DNA of 64,000 nt, from contig CASIAN010000032.1 of the NCBI GenBank assembly GCA_949372595.1, positions 1 through 64,000 on the forward strand, written 5' to 3'. Made by a program: the position numbers and the translations under genes. Within the stretch, counting starts at the first letter, position 1. Every line of letters starts with the position of its first letter. Below the pieces are notes generated by a model, which saw only the letters and a list, made by a program, of their open reading frames with translations, made no database searches and had not been told where the DNA came from. Positions 14,643 to 22,228 of this stretch are shown one piece after another. This stretch comes from CPC320 sp002336405. GTDB lineage: Bacteria > Pseudomonadota > Alphaproteobacteria > Rhodobacterales > Rhodobacteraceae.

Positions 14643-15536
14643 TTACCGCTCCGCTCTTCCTTTTAATCTGCAGGTCTTGTCAGAAGTCTGTGTGCTCAAA
14701 AAGGGTGTTACAGGTGGCGCATATCGATCTATTGCTGTGTCCCAACCTCTCCAGTTATTGTCGTCACGCAGCAAGTCTTCACGGTGCCACTCTAGGATAG
14801 CCAAGAAGCCCGTTCACCAAGATATAGCTCTAAGCCACGACTAATTAATTCTGTATTCGCCTTCTTGAGTGTATGTCCAAAAGTTTTGAATAACTTCTCA
14901 TTCAGCTCAATGACATATTTATCATCTGCATCTTTGCCCCATTTAGAAGTGTCCTGATTTTCAGGGTAATCTCTCGCCCTTTTCCATTCAAATTCTTCAA
15001 TCTTTGAACTTTGAATCTTCCAGCTTTTCAGAAATAATGTCGCCGGTAATAAGTCTGAATTGTTTTCGAAATCTTTGGAGCGCACCCTTTGAAACACCAA
15101 GGTCTAGGATTGCCTTGGTTTGCCCCTTCACCCCACGCACTACCACGAACACTGACCAAGCTGTGAAGAGCTTTTCTTGGGATGTCATTGGAAGCTTATC
15201 TCTATTATTTTATTTGATAGCCAGAAGCACTGCATCCAGCGGAGACCCATCAAAAATAACAGCGGGAATTTGGGTGCGCCCGTCGCTAGATCGGTAAGCC
15301 GTTAGGCGATTATGTCCATCCACAACCATCCAGCATGTCACAGTGTTTTTCTCGCTGCTCTCAGGTCTGATAGAACGCGGTATGATGATTGGCGCGAGTT
15401 CTTTTTTGGTTTGAATAGCGGCTTGTGTAGCTTCCTGATGTGATTGCACCGTTGGTAATCTCTTACCAAAACTTTCGGGTTTTGGTGTCAGGGAGGTGTG
15501 TATCAGAAATATTTCCAGCCTGAAATCCACTACCAC
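14643..15536 (-). pseudogene. ParB/Srx-domain protein, broken by an in-frame stop and frameshifts
   Basis: The 5' part carries a ParB-like nuclease/CTPase motif, WMVVDGHNRLTAYRSSDGRT followed by QIPAVIFDGSPLDAVLLAIK. An in-frame TAA follows at about 15210, and the same frame continues NNRDKLPMTSQEKLFTAWSV through an HTH-like region (TKAILDLGVSKGALQRFRKQ) to about 15000. A frameshift then leads into EFEWKRARDYPENQDTSKWG and ELISRGLELYLGERAS. After another probable shift near 14802 it may continue LAILEWHREDLLRDDNNWRG to a stop at 14643. Such proteins occur on plasmids and integrative elements. The single-codon stop reads like GAA mutated to TAA. Certainly non-functional as it stands. Confidence 0.6.
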
Positions 15537-16324
15537 GTAGGTTAGCCCAACACATCACTGCAACAAAAGTTGTAGCGTAGGTTCACCATCTTGCATTCGA
15601 AACGCAGCCAAAGCCTGGTCATCGGTGATTAAAATGTGGGGGGGGTAAACCGCTTCCACTGCTTTTGGATACCAGAAGGCATTAAGACACGCGAGAGGGT
15701 ATCCCGTGAGCAGTGGAAGCGGAGTGTTGTCCGAAGGTCGGGTGTCCAGTTCTTCACTTCAGTAAGTATAACGACCGTCGAAAATATGTTTTAGGGCACT
15801 TTAATTATTTGTTTTGACCCATAAAGAATAGCGCCGACAGGGCGTTACACACTACATCGGTGTTGCTGTTGTCCCAGTACCGAAGCGGAGATAGCTGGAC
15901 GATATACTGCCGTCTTTCCGACCGCTATCTCCGTCAGCAGCAACACCGAAAGTCCAGCCGTTTTTTTTGATATGGGCCGTTTTTTTGATATGGCACGTTA
16001 TAACCAATCTCAAATGCAAATTCCTACAGGCAGCTCACATCAAACAACAAAAGCCGGATGTCATTGAGCTTATCTATCGTGGTGGCAGGCACGCAAGACT
16101 GCTGTCATGGTTAGGATCGGCGCGGTAAAAACGCGTCTGGGCTGATATTCAAATATAACGGTGGCAAATATTGCAGAGATGCGCTGCTTAAACCTGAGCG
16201 CCTGCACGCCGGGCTCTCACTAAACGCTACAAGGCCAATCAGGGTGTAAAAAGGGAATGGTCAAAAACCGGTGGCTCCTGTAACCCTCACTCATCTAGAT
16301 TTCGCAAAACGCAAAGGGAAAGTC
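15537..16324. other. Gene-free stretch before polA
   Basis: It contains the structured repeat copy 2 and then about 360 bases with no recognisable gene. TTTTTTGATATGG occurs twice in tandem at 15963-15992. Short open frames between 16000 and 16260 have no start, ribosome site or recognisable motif. The composition becomes GC-richer from about 16120, so the accessory/core boundary probably lies between 15960 and 16320. Confidence 0.5.
15601..15959 (+). repeat. Structured ~360-bp repeat, copy 2
   Basis: Second copy of the element at 1631-1986, same orientation. In stem A, CCGCTTCCACTGC (15650-15662) pairs with GCAGTGGAAGCGG (to 15722) and encloses GGATACC/GGTATCC. In stem B, TCGGTGTTGCTG (15857-15868) pairs with CAGCAACACCGA (15938-15949) and encloses CGGAGATAGC/GCTATCTCCG. 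Compared with copy 1, a G-U pair becomes A-U, a G-C pair becomes G-U, and the C-G closing pair of stem A becomes U-G, so changes preserve pairing. Ten bases after stem B is a run of eight T (15961-15968), as in an intrinsic terminator on this strand. Copy 1 lacks the T run. Confidence 0.8.
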
Positions 16325-19123
16325 ATGGGTTTCGGCAAAGGGCACCATCTTCATTTGATTGATGGATCGGCTTTCATCTTCCGCGCCTATCACGCGCTGC
16401 CACCGCTGACGCGCAAATCAGACGGGTTGCCGATCGGGGCGGTCGCGGGCTTTTGCAATATGTTGCACCGCTATATTGAAAGCAACACCGGTCCGGAGGC
16501 CCCGACCCACGTCGCGGTGGTGTTCGACAAAGGCAGTCATACGTTCCGCAATGATCTGTATGACCAGTATAAAGCCAACCGTGACGCCATGCCCGAAGAT
16601 TTACGCCCGCAAATGCCACTGACCCGCAGTGCCACAGAGGCGTTCAACATCGCGTGTAAAGAACTCGCGGGATTTGAGGCTGACGATATCATCGCGACGC
16701 TGTCGACGCAGGCCCAAAGCGCTGGTGGGCGCGTGACAATCATCAGCTCGGATAAAGACATGATGCAATTGGTTGGCGACGGTGTTGAGATGTTTGATGC
16801 GATGAAAAACCGCCGCATCGACCGCGATGGTGTCTGGGAAAAATTTGGTGTTGGCCCAGAACGGGTGGTCGATGTTCAAGCTCTGGCCGGTGACAGCGTT
16901 GATAACGTGCCCGGCGCACCCGGGATCGGCATTAAAACTGCCGCACTTTTAATCAATGAATACGGCGACCTCGACAGCCTGCTGGAACGAGCCAGCGAGA
17001 TCAAACAACCCAAGCGGCGCGCCTCGCTCATCGACAATGCCGACCAGATCCGCCTGTCGCGGCAATTGGTGCAGCTCGACCGCGGCACACCGCTTGATTT
17101 CACTCTTGATGATCTCGAAGTACGCGACGTGGACCCTGAAACCCTGCTTGGGTTTCTCGCAGAAATGGAGTTTCGAACCCTAACCAAACGGGTATCAGAT
17201 CAGTTTAAGGTCGCAGCCCCAGCAATCGCGCAAACCGCCCAACCCAAAGATGGTAAAGACGAGATATCAAAGATACAGGATTTTACCTCCAAGACCTACG
17301 CGCGGGTTTCCGATATGGCCGAGCTTGAGGCCTGGGTCACACAGATCTATGAGCGCGGCACTGTGGCTGTCGACACCGAAACAACCGGCCTCAACGATAT
17401 GCGCGCTGATCTGGTGGGCATATCTCTCTGCGTTGAGGCAGGCAATGCGTGCTATATTCCGCTGACCCATAAAGATGCCGGCAGCGATGATTTGTTTGGC
17501 TCCGATACATTGGCCGAGGGGCAGCTGGATCTCGACGCTGTGCTGACGGTTCTCAAGCCTCTGCTCGAAGATCCGGCGGTGCTGAAAATCGGCCAAAACA
17601 TGAAGTATGATGCCAAAATTCTAGCGCGCCATGACATCACCATTGCCCCAATCGATGACACTATGTTGCTGTCTTATGCCCTGCATGCCGGCCTGCACAA
17701 CCACGGGATGGACGCGCTGTCAGAGCGCTATCTCAATCACACACCTATTCCCATCAAACCACTTCTGGGCAGTGGCAAATCTGCAATTACCTTTGACCGT
17801 GTGCCAATTGATGATGCCGTGCCATATGCAGCCGAAGACGCCGATATCACGCTGCGGTTATGGCAACTGTTTAAACCGCGCCTGCATCAAAATCAGGTCA
17901 CCCGCGTCTATGAAAGCATGGAGCGTCCTTTGGTGCCCGTGCTCATCGCTATGGAGCGCTCGGGCATCAAGGTCGACCGTGACAAGCTGAGCCGGATGTC
18001 GAACACTTTCGCTCAAAAAATGGCGGGGCTTGAGGCCGGCATTCACACACTTGCCGGTCAAAGCTTTAACGTCGGCAGCCCCAAACAGTTGGGCGAAATT
18101 CTATTTGACAAGCTAGGGTTTGAGGGCGGAAAAAAAGGTAAGACTGGCGCTTATGCCACCGGTGCAGATATCTTAGAAGACCTGGCAACCGAACACGAGC
18201 TACCGCGCCAGGTTCTAGACTGGCGCCAATTGAGCAAACTAAAATCAACCTACACCGACGCGCTGCAGGATCACATTCACCCTGACACTGGTCGGGTCCA
18301 TACCTCGTATTCAATCGCAGGGGCAAATACCGGACGCCTGTCATCAAACGATCCAAATTTACAAAATATCCCCGTGCGCTCAGAAGACGGACGGCGCATC
18401 CGCGAGGCCTTTATCGCCGAACCGGGAAAGGTGTTGGTCAGCCTCGACTATTCGCAGATCGAGCTGCGCATTCTGGCACATGTTGCGCAAATAGACGCCT
18501 TGAAAGAGGCGTTTCGCGACGGTCAGGACATTCACGCAATGACCGCATCAGAAATGTTCGACGTGCCGCTCGATCAGATGACCCCAGACATCAGACGGCA
18601 GGCCAAAGCGATTAATTTTGGCGTCATTTATGGCATTTCTGGCTTTGGTCTGGCACGTAATCTGCGGATTCCGCGTGGCGAGGCCCAGGGCTTTATCGAC
18701 CGTTATTTCGAACGCTTTCCAGGCATCAGGGAATATATGGATGCCACGGTCAGCTTTGCCCGCGCCCATGACCGGGTTGAAACCCTTTTTGGCCGTCGCA
18801 TTCACACCCCCGAGATCAACGCCAAAGGTCCGCGCGCCGGCTTCGCAAAACGGGCCGCGATCAACGCCCCTATTCAAGGCACGGCGGCCGATATCATCCG
18901 CCGGGCGATGATCCGGATGCCGGATGCCATCGCATCTCTGCCCGCCACCATGCTGTTACAGGTGCATGACGAGCTGTTGTTTGAGGTCGCTGAAGACGCA
19001 GTAGATCCGCTGATTGCCGCGGCCAAACAGGTGATGGAGGGGGCGGCCGATCCGGTGGTCCGGCTGGATGTGCCGCTGATTGTTGATGCAGGGCAGGGCA
19101 GCAACTGGGCCGATGCGCATTAG
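16325..19123 (+). CDS. polA: DNA polymerase I
   Basis: A 932-aa three-domain Pol I for Okazaki fragment processing and repair. The N-terminal 5'-3' exonuclease/FEN domain (to ~290) starts GFGKGHHLHLIDGSAFIFRA and has the acidic sites DKDMMQLV and GDSVDNVPG. The 3'-5' exonuclease domain (~310-510) keeps the catalytic DTETTGL, so proofreading should work. The polymerase domain has motif A SLDYSQIELRI, motif B RRQAKAINFGVIYG and motif C LQVHDELLFE. I chose the ATG at 16325 because AAGGGAAAG lies just upstream and the protein then starts like relatives; an earlier frame start at 16271 adds an unlikely 18 residues. It is followed closely by a pseudouridine synthase gene. Confidence 0.98.
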   Translation: MGFGKGHHLHLIDGSAFIFRAYHALPPLTRKSDGLPIGAVAGFCNMLHRYIESNTGPEAPTHVAVVFDKGSHTFRNDLYDQYKANRDAMPEDLRPQMPLTRSATEAFNIACKELAGFEADDIIATLSTQAQSAGGRVTIISSDKDMMQLVGDGVEMFDAMKNRRIDRDGVWEKFGVGPERVVDVQALAGDSVDNVPGAPGIGIKTAALLINEYGDLDSLLERASEIKQPKRRASLIDNADQIRLSRQLVQLDRGTPLDFTLDDLEVRDVDPETLLGFLAEMEFRTLTKRVSDQFKVAAPAIAQTAQPKDGKDEISKIQDFTSKTYARVSDMAELEAWVTQIYERGTVAVDTETTGLNDMRADLVGISLCVEAGNACYIPLTHKDAGSDDLFGSDTLAEGQLDLDAVLTVLKPLLEDPAVLKIGQNMKYDAKILARHDITIAPIDDTMLLSYALHAGLHNHGMDALSERYLNHTPIPIKPLLGSGKSAITFDRVPIDDAVPYAAEDADITLRLWQLFKPRLHQNQVTRVYESMERPLVPVLIAMERSGIKVDRDKLSRMSNTFAQKMAGLEAGIHTLAGQSFNVGSPKQLGEILFDKLGFEGGKKGKTGAYATGADILEDLATEHELPRQVLDWRQLSKLKSTYTDALQDHIHPDTGRVHTSYSIAGANTGRLSSNDPNLQNIPVRSEDGRRIREAFIAEPGKVLVSLDYSQIELRILAHVAQIDALKEAFRDGQDIHAMTASEMFDVPLDQMTPDIRRQAKAINFGVIYGISGFGLARNLRIPRGEAQGFIDRYFERFPGIREYMDATVSFARAHDRVETLFGRRIHTPEINAKGPRAGFAKRAAINAPIQGTAADIIRRAMIRMPDAIASLPATMLLQVHDELLFEVAEDAVDPLIAAAKQVMEGAADPVVRLDVPLIVDAGQGSNWADAH

Positions 19124-19132
19124 AGCCGTGCC

Positions 19133-19681
19133 GTGACAAAGCTGATCTTGTTCAATAAACCCTTTAACGTCTTGTCGCAATTTACCGACAAAAGTAGCCA
19201 CGCCTCAAGCCGTAAAACGCTGTCGGATTTTATTAACGTGGCCAATGTCTATGCCGCCGGCCGCCTGGATAAAGACAGCGAGGGTCTGCTGGTGCTGACC
19301 GACAACGGCGCGTTACAAGCCAAAATCAGCGACCCAAAATACAACACCTCCAAAAGCTATTGGGTACAGGTGGAAGGCGTACCAGACGAGAGCATGCTTG
19401 CCCAATTGCGCCACGGGGTGCGGCTCAAAGACGGGTTAACCCGCCCCGCAGTGGTCACCCGCATTGATCCGCCGTCTGGGCTTTGGCCCCGCAATCCCGC
19501 GGTGCGGTTTCGAAAAACTGTGCCCGACAGCTGGCTTGATATTACAATTTCCGAAGGGCGAAACCGTCAGGTGCGGCGGATGACCGCTGCCATAGGCACG
19601 CCCACACTGCGACTGATCCGCCACCGGGTGGGGTCGTGGGCCTTAGGCGATCTGGCCAATGGAGCTTGGCGTGAGGGGTGA
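19133..19681 (+). CDS. rluE: 23S rRNA pseudouridine synthase, RsuA/RluE-like
   Basis: A 182-aa synthase that isomerises uridine in rRNA. It has the short RluE-like architecture without an S4 domain. The catalytic motif AAGRLDKDSEGLLVLT (Asp near residue 43) and the C-terminal SEGRNRQVRRMTAAIG are typical of the RsuA/RluB/E/F family. Translation appears to start at the GTG at 19133, nine bases after polA. No earlier ATG exists in frame, and the first strand LILFNKPFNVLSQF fits the family start. The gene is intact and ends at 19681, almost touching the convergent DUF1285 gene. The RluE subfamily is inferred from length and sequence feel. Confidence 0.88.
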   Translation: MTKLILFNKPFNVLSQFTDKSSHASSRKTLSDFINVANVYAAGRLDKDSEGLLVLTDNGALQAKISDPKYNTSKSYWVQVEGVPDESMLAQLRHGVRLKDGLTRPAVVTRIDPPSGLWPRNPAVRFRKTVPDSWLDITISEGRNRQVRRMTAAIGTPTLRLIRHRVGSWALGDLANGAWREG

Positions 19682-20272
19682 TTACCCCTCCAATTCACCA
19701 GAGGGAATCACCGGGAAAAAGACACCCGCTGACCACAGACCAAACCAGTTTTGGCCCCCATGGGTATGATGGGCGCCCCGCTCGACCAAGCGGTAAAAAG
19801 TTTTGCGATCAATCAGCGCCTCTAGACCGGCACGGATGTGCACATAGGGCGACGGCTCTCCAGTCTCAGGATCGCGCAGAACACGTATCGAGTTATCAGG
19901 CCCGGCCAGGGCAAGATCACCAACCTGCGTTTCAAATATCAGCGTCTGGTCAGACCCTTCACCCGATGCCTCACAGTCCACGGCCACAAAAGGGGCATCA
20001 TCGACGATAATCCCCACTTTTTCGACTGGGGTGACCAGAAAATATTTATCCCCGTCTTTGCGCAGAATGCCTGAAAACAGTTTCACCAATTCAAACCGGC
20101 CAATCGGGGTGCCTTGATAGAACCAGGTCCCATCACGGGCAATCCGCATATCGAGATCTCCACAAAACGGCGGTGACCATAAATGCACCGGTGGCATGGC
20201 TTTACCCGTCGCTGCGCGCGCCGCGGCCGCTAATCCCTCTGCCGAGGGGGTCACAATCTTTTGTCCACTCAT
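19682..20272 (-). CDS. DUF1285 domain-containing protein
   Basis: A 196-aa protein of the DUF1285 family, function unknown. Conserved features include WSPPFCGDLDMRIARDGTWF, then YQGTPIGRFELVKLFSGILR, the acidic DDAPFVAVD segment, and PYVHIRAGLEALIDRKTFY near the C-terminus. I prefer the start MSGQKIVTPSAEGLA at 20272; the frame is open to 20341 but the extra 23 residues are Cys-rich, unlike the family, and overlap the divergent moxR. The fold is predominantly beta. It is encoded divergently from moxR with about 67 bases between starts, a common Rhodobacterales arrangement. Confidence 0.88.
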   Translation of the reverse strand: MSGQKIVTPSAEGLAAAARAATGKAMPPVHLWSPPFCGDLDMRIARDGTWFYQGTPIGRFELVKLFSGILRKDGDKYFLVTPVEKVGIIVDDAPFVAVDCEASGEGSDQTLIFETQVGDLALAGPDNSIRVLRDPETGEPSPYVHIRAGLEALIDRKTFYRLVERGAHHTHGGQNWFGLWSAGVFFPVIPSGELEG

Positions 20273-20339
20273 TTTTTGCCATTTCCAATATACGCAATAG
20301 TCTCTTACAAGAGAACATACGTCGCAAGAAGGAAATGTC

Positions 20340-21347
20340 ATGACCGATCACGCAAATTTACTGGCAGAAATCGACCTATTGGGCGAAAAACTAGCTCAGG
20401 CCAAGGCCTCGATCACCCGCCAGTTCATCGGTCAGGAAGAAAGCGTTGAACTCGCGCTGTCAACTTTACTGTGTGGCGGGCACGCGCTTCTTGTAGGTCT
20501 GCCTGGACTGGGTAAGACCAAATTGGTGGAAACCTTGGCAGTGGTGATGGGGTTGGACGGAAAACGGGTGCAATTCACCCCCGATTTGATGCCCGCCGAT
20601 ATCCTCGGCTCGGAAGTATTGGATCACGATAAGGACGGCCGGCGCGGGTTCCGGTTTTTGCCCGGGCCCATTTTCACTCAATTGCTGATGGCCGATGAGA
20701 TCAACCGTGCCAGCCCACGAACACAATCAGCACTTTTACAAGCCATGCAGGAATATAAAGTAACCACAGCCGGACAAGATCGCCCGCTTGCAGCTCCGTT
20801 TCACGTACTGGCCACACAGAATCCGATCGAGCAGGAAGGCACTTATCCCCTGCCCGAGGCACAGCTCGACCGGTTCTTGGTTCAGATCAACATGCCCTAT
20901 CCCGACCGGGCAACCGAGCGTGGGATCTTGCTTGCCACAACCGGCCTTGAACAAGACAGCGCCCATGCTGTGTTTACCCCCACAACTTTAATCGCGGCCC
21001 AAGATTTGCTGCGGCGCATTCCCGTGGGCGAAAGCGTGGTAGAGTTTATCCTCGATCTGGTCCGCGCCCTGCGCCCAGATGAGGCCGAGGCCAACGATGA
21101 TATCCGCGACAATGTTGTCTGGGGCCCCGGGCCAAGGGCAGCGCAAGCCCTTGTTATGACTAGTCGAGCTCGCGCCTTGCTGGCAGGCCGACTGGCGCCC
21201 TCGATTGAGGATGCGGTGGCGATGGCACAGCCGGTTCTTGCCCACCGTATGTCGCTCGGGTTCGCGGCCCGTGCGCGTGGCGAGAACCTGACGGACCTCA
21301 TCGACCAAACCTGTCAAAAAATAATTGGCCACGAGGCGGCAGCGTGA
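20340..21347 (+). CDS. MoxR-family AAA+ ATPase
   Basis: A 335-aa MoxR-type AAA+ ATPase. Walker A is GLPGLGKTKLVETL (~residue 54), Walker B is LLMADEINRASPRTQ, sensor 1 is VLATQNPIEQEGTYPLPEAQ and the arginine finger region is LDRFL. The C-terminal lid ends in LIDQTCQKIIGHEAAA. MoxR proteins act with VWA-domain partners as chaperones for metalloenzyme maturation or envelope stress. The genes that follow (DUF58, DUF4159, VWA-like membrane protein) form the usual partner block, with the DUF58 start overlapping this stop by four bases. No regulatory site was recognised upstream. Confidence 0.93.
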   Translation: MTDHANLLAEIDLLGEKLAQAKASITRQFIGQEESVELALSTLLCGGHALLVGLPGLGKTKLVETLAVVMGLDGKRVQFTPDLMPADILGSEVLDHDKDGRRGFRFLPGPIFTQLLMADEINRASPRTQSALLQAMQEYKVTTAGQDRPLAAPFHVLATQNPIEQEGTYPLPEAQLDRFLVQINMPYPDRATERGILLATTGLEQDSAHAVFTPTTLIAAQDLLRRIPVGESVVEFILDLVRALRPDEAEANDDIRDNVVWGPGPRAAQALVMTSRARALLAGRLAPSIEDAVAMAQPVLAHRMSLGFAARARGENLTDLIDQTCQKIIGHEAAA

Positions 21348-22228
21348 GCATAAGCGCCCATGACATCCGCAACATAGCCGAATGCGATGCCGCGCATTTG
21401 CCGGGCTTGCTTTTACGCTCGCAGCATCTTGCCAACGGAGTGCTGCTGGGCGAGCACGGCAGGCGGCGCCCCGGATCTGGCGATGATTTTTGGCAATACC
21501 GGCCGCTGTATGACGGCGAAAGTCATCGGATGATCGACTGGCGTCAATCAGCCAGAGGCGATGATCATTTTGTACGCCAACATGAATTAAAAAATGCACA
21601 GACCGCTCAATTATGGGTGGATCAGAGTGCCTCTATGCGGTTCACAGGCCATGCAGGGCGCACAACAAAGTCGGATCGCACGCGCGTAATCGCGCTGGCG
21701 CTGTCAATTTTACTCTTGCGCAAAGGCGAACGGGTCGGGTTGAGCGATGGCACCCTCGCGCCGCGCCGCGGGGCCCAACAGGTTCAGCATCTGAGCGACC
21801 GGCTTGAGGTGGATGATATTCAAGACTATGCCGCCCCAGCGATCGGTGCCCTCAAGCCAAACGCCCGCGTGGTGTTCATCTCGGATTTCATGGCCCCGAT
21901 AGAGCCGGTAACGACTGCAGTCGGGCGCGCCACCGACCGCAACGCAACGGGTGTTTTACTGCAGGTGCTCGACCCGATCGAGCTGCAATTTCCATTTAGC
22001 GGCCGCACCATCTTTGAAAGCTTGGGTGGCAAGTTGCGCCACGAGAGCCTGAAAGCCAGCGATCTGAAGGCCGATTATGTGGAGCGTATCGAAACCCGTT
22101 GTTCAGCCCTGCGTGATCTTTGCCAGCGGACCGGTTGGCAATATCATCGCCATATGACAGACCGCGCGGCGCAATCTGCACTCCTGTGGCTGTATCACGC
22201 CTTAGGAGACGGGACGCAACGGTCATGA
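21344..22228 (+). CDS. DUF58 domain-containing protein
   Basis: A 294-aa soluble DUF58 protein, a VWA-like partner of MoxR ATPases. The core motif GSGDDFWQYRPLYDGESHRM followed by IDWRQSARGDDHFVRQHELK matches the DUF58 consensus. The VWA-like metal site is partly visible in LWVDQSASMRF (DxSxS). A later segment, ARVVFISDFMAP, carries the second acidic position. It overlaps moxR upstream and the DUF4159 gene downstream by ATGA junctions, so all are made together. There is no signal peptide. The specific client is unknown. Confidence 0.92.
   Translation: MSISAHDIRNIAECDAAHLPGLLLRSQHLANGVLLGEHGRRRPGSGDDFWQYRPLYDGESHRMIDWRQSARGDDHFVRQHELKNAQTAQLWVDQSASMRFTGHAGRTTKSDRTRVIALALSILLLRKGERVGLSDGTLAPRRGAQQVQHLSDRLEVDDIQDYAAPAIGALKPNARVVFISDFMAPIEPVTTAVGRATDRNATGVLLQVLDPIELQFPFSGRTIFESLGGKLRHESLKASDLKADYVERIETRCSALRDLCQRTGWQYHRHMTDRAAQSALLWLYHALGDGTQRS

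Noticed and set aside
15600..15810. Minus-strand 70-codon open frame in structured repeat copy 2 (reads ...LPLLTGYPLACLNAFWYPKA...)
   Set aside because: The same frame in copy 1 is shifted and contains stops, and its sequence is dominated by the inverted arms of stem A, so it is more likely a by-product of the hairpin.
16271..16325. Upstream ATG for polA at 16271
   Set aside because: The extra 18 residues do not resemble PolA N-termini and the ribosome site lies before 16325.
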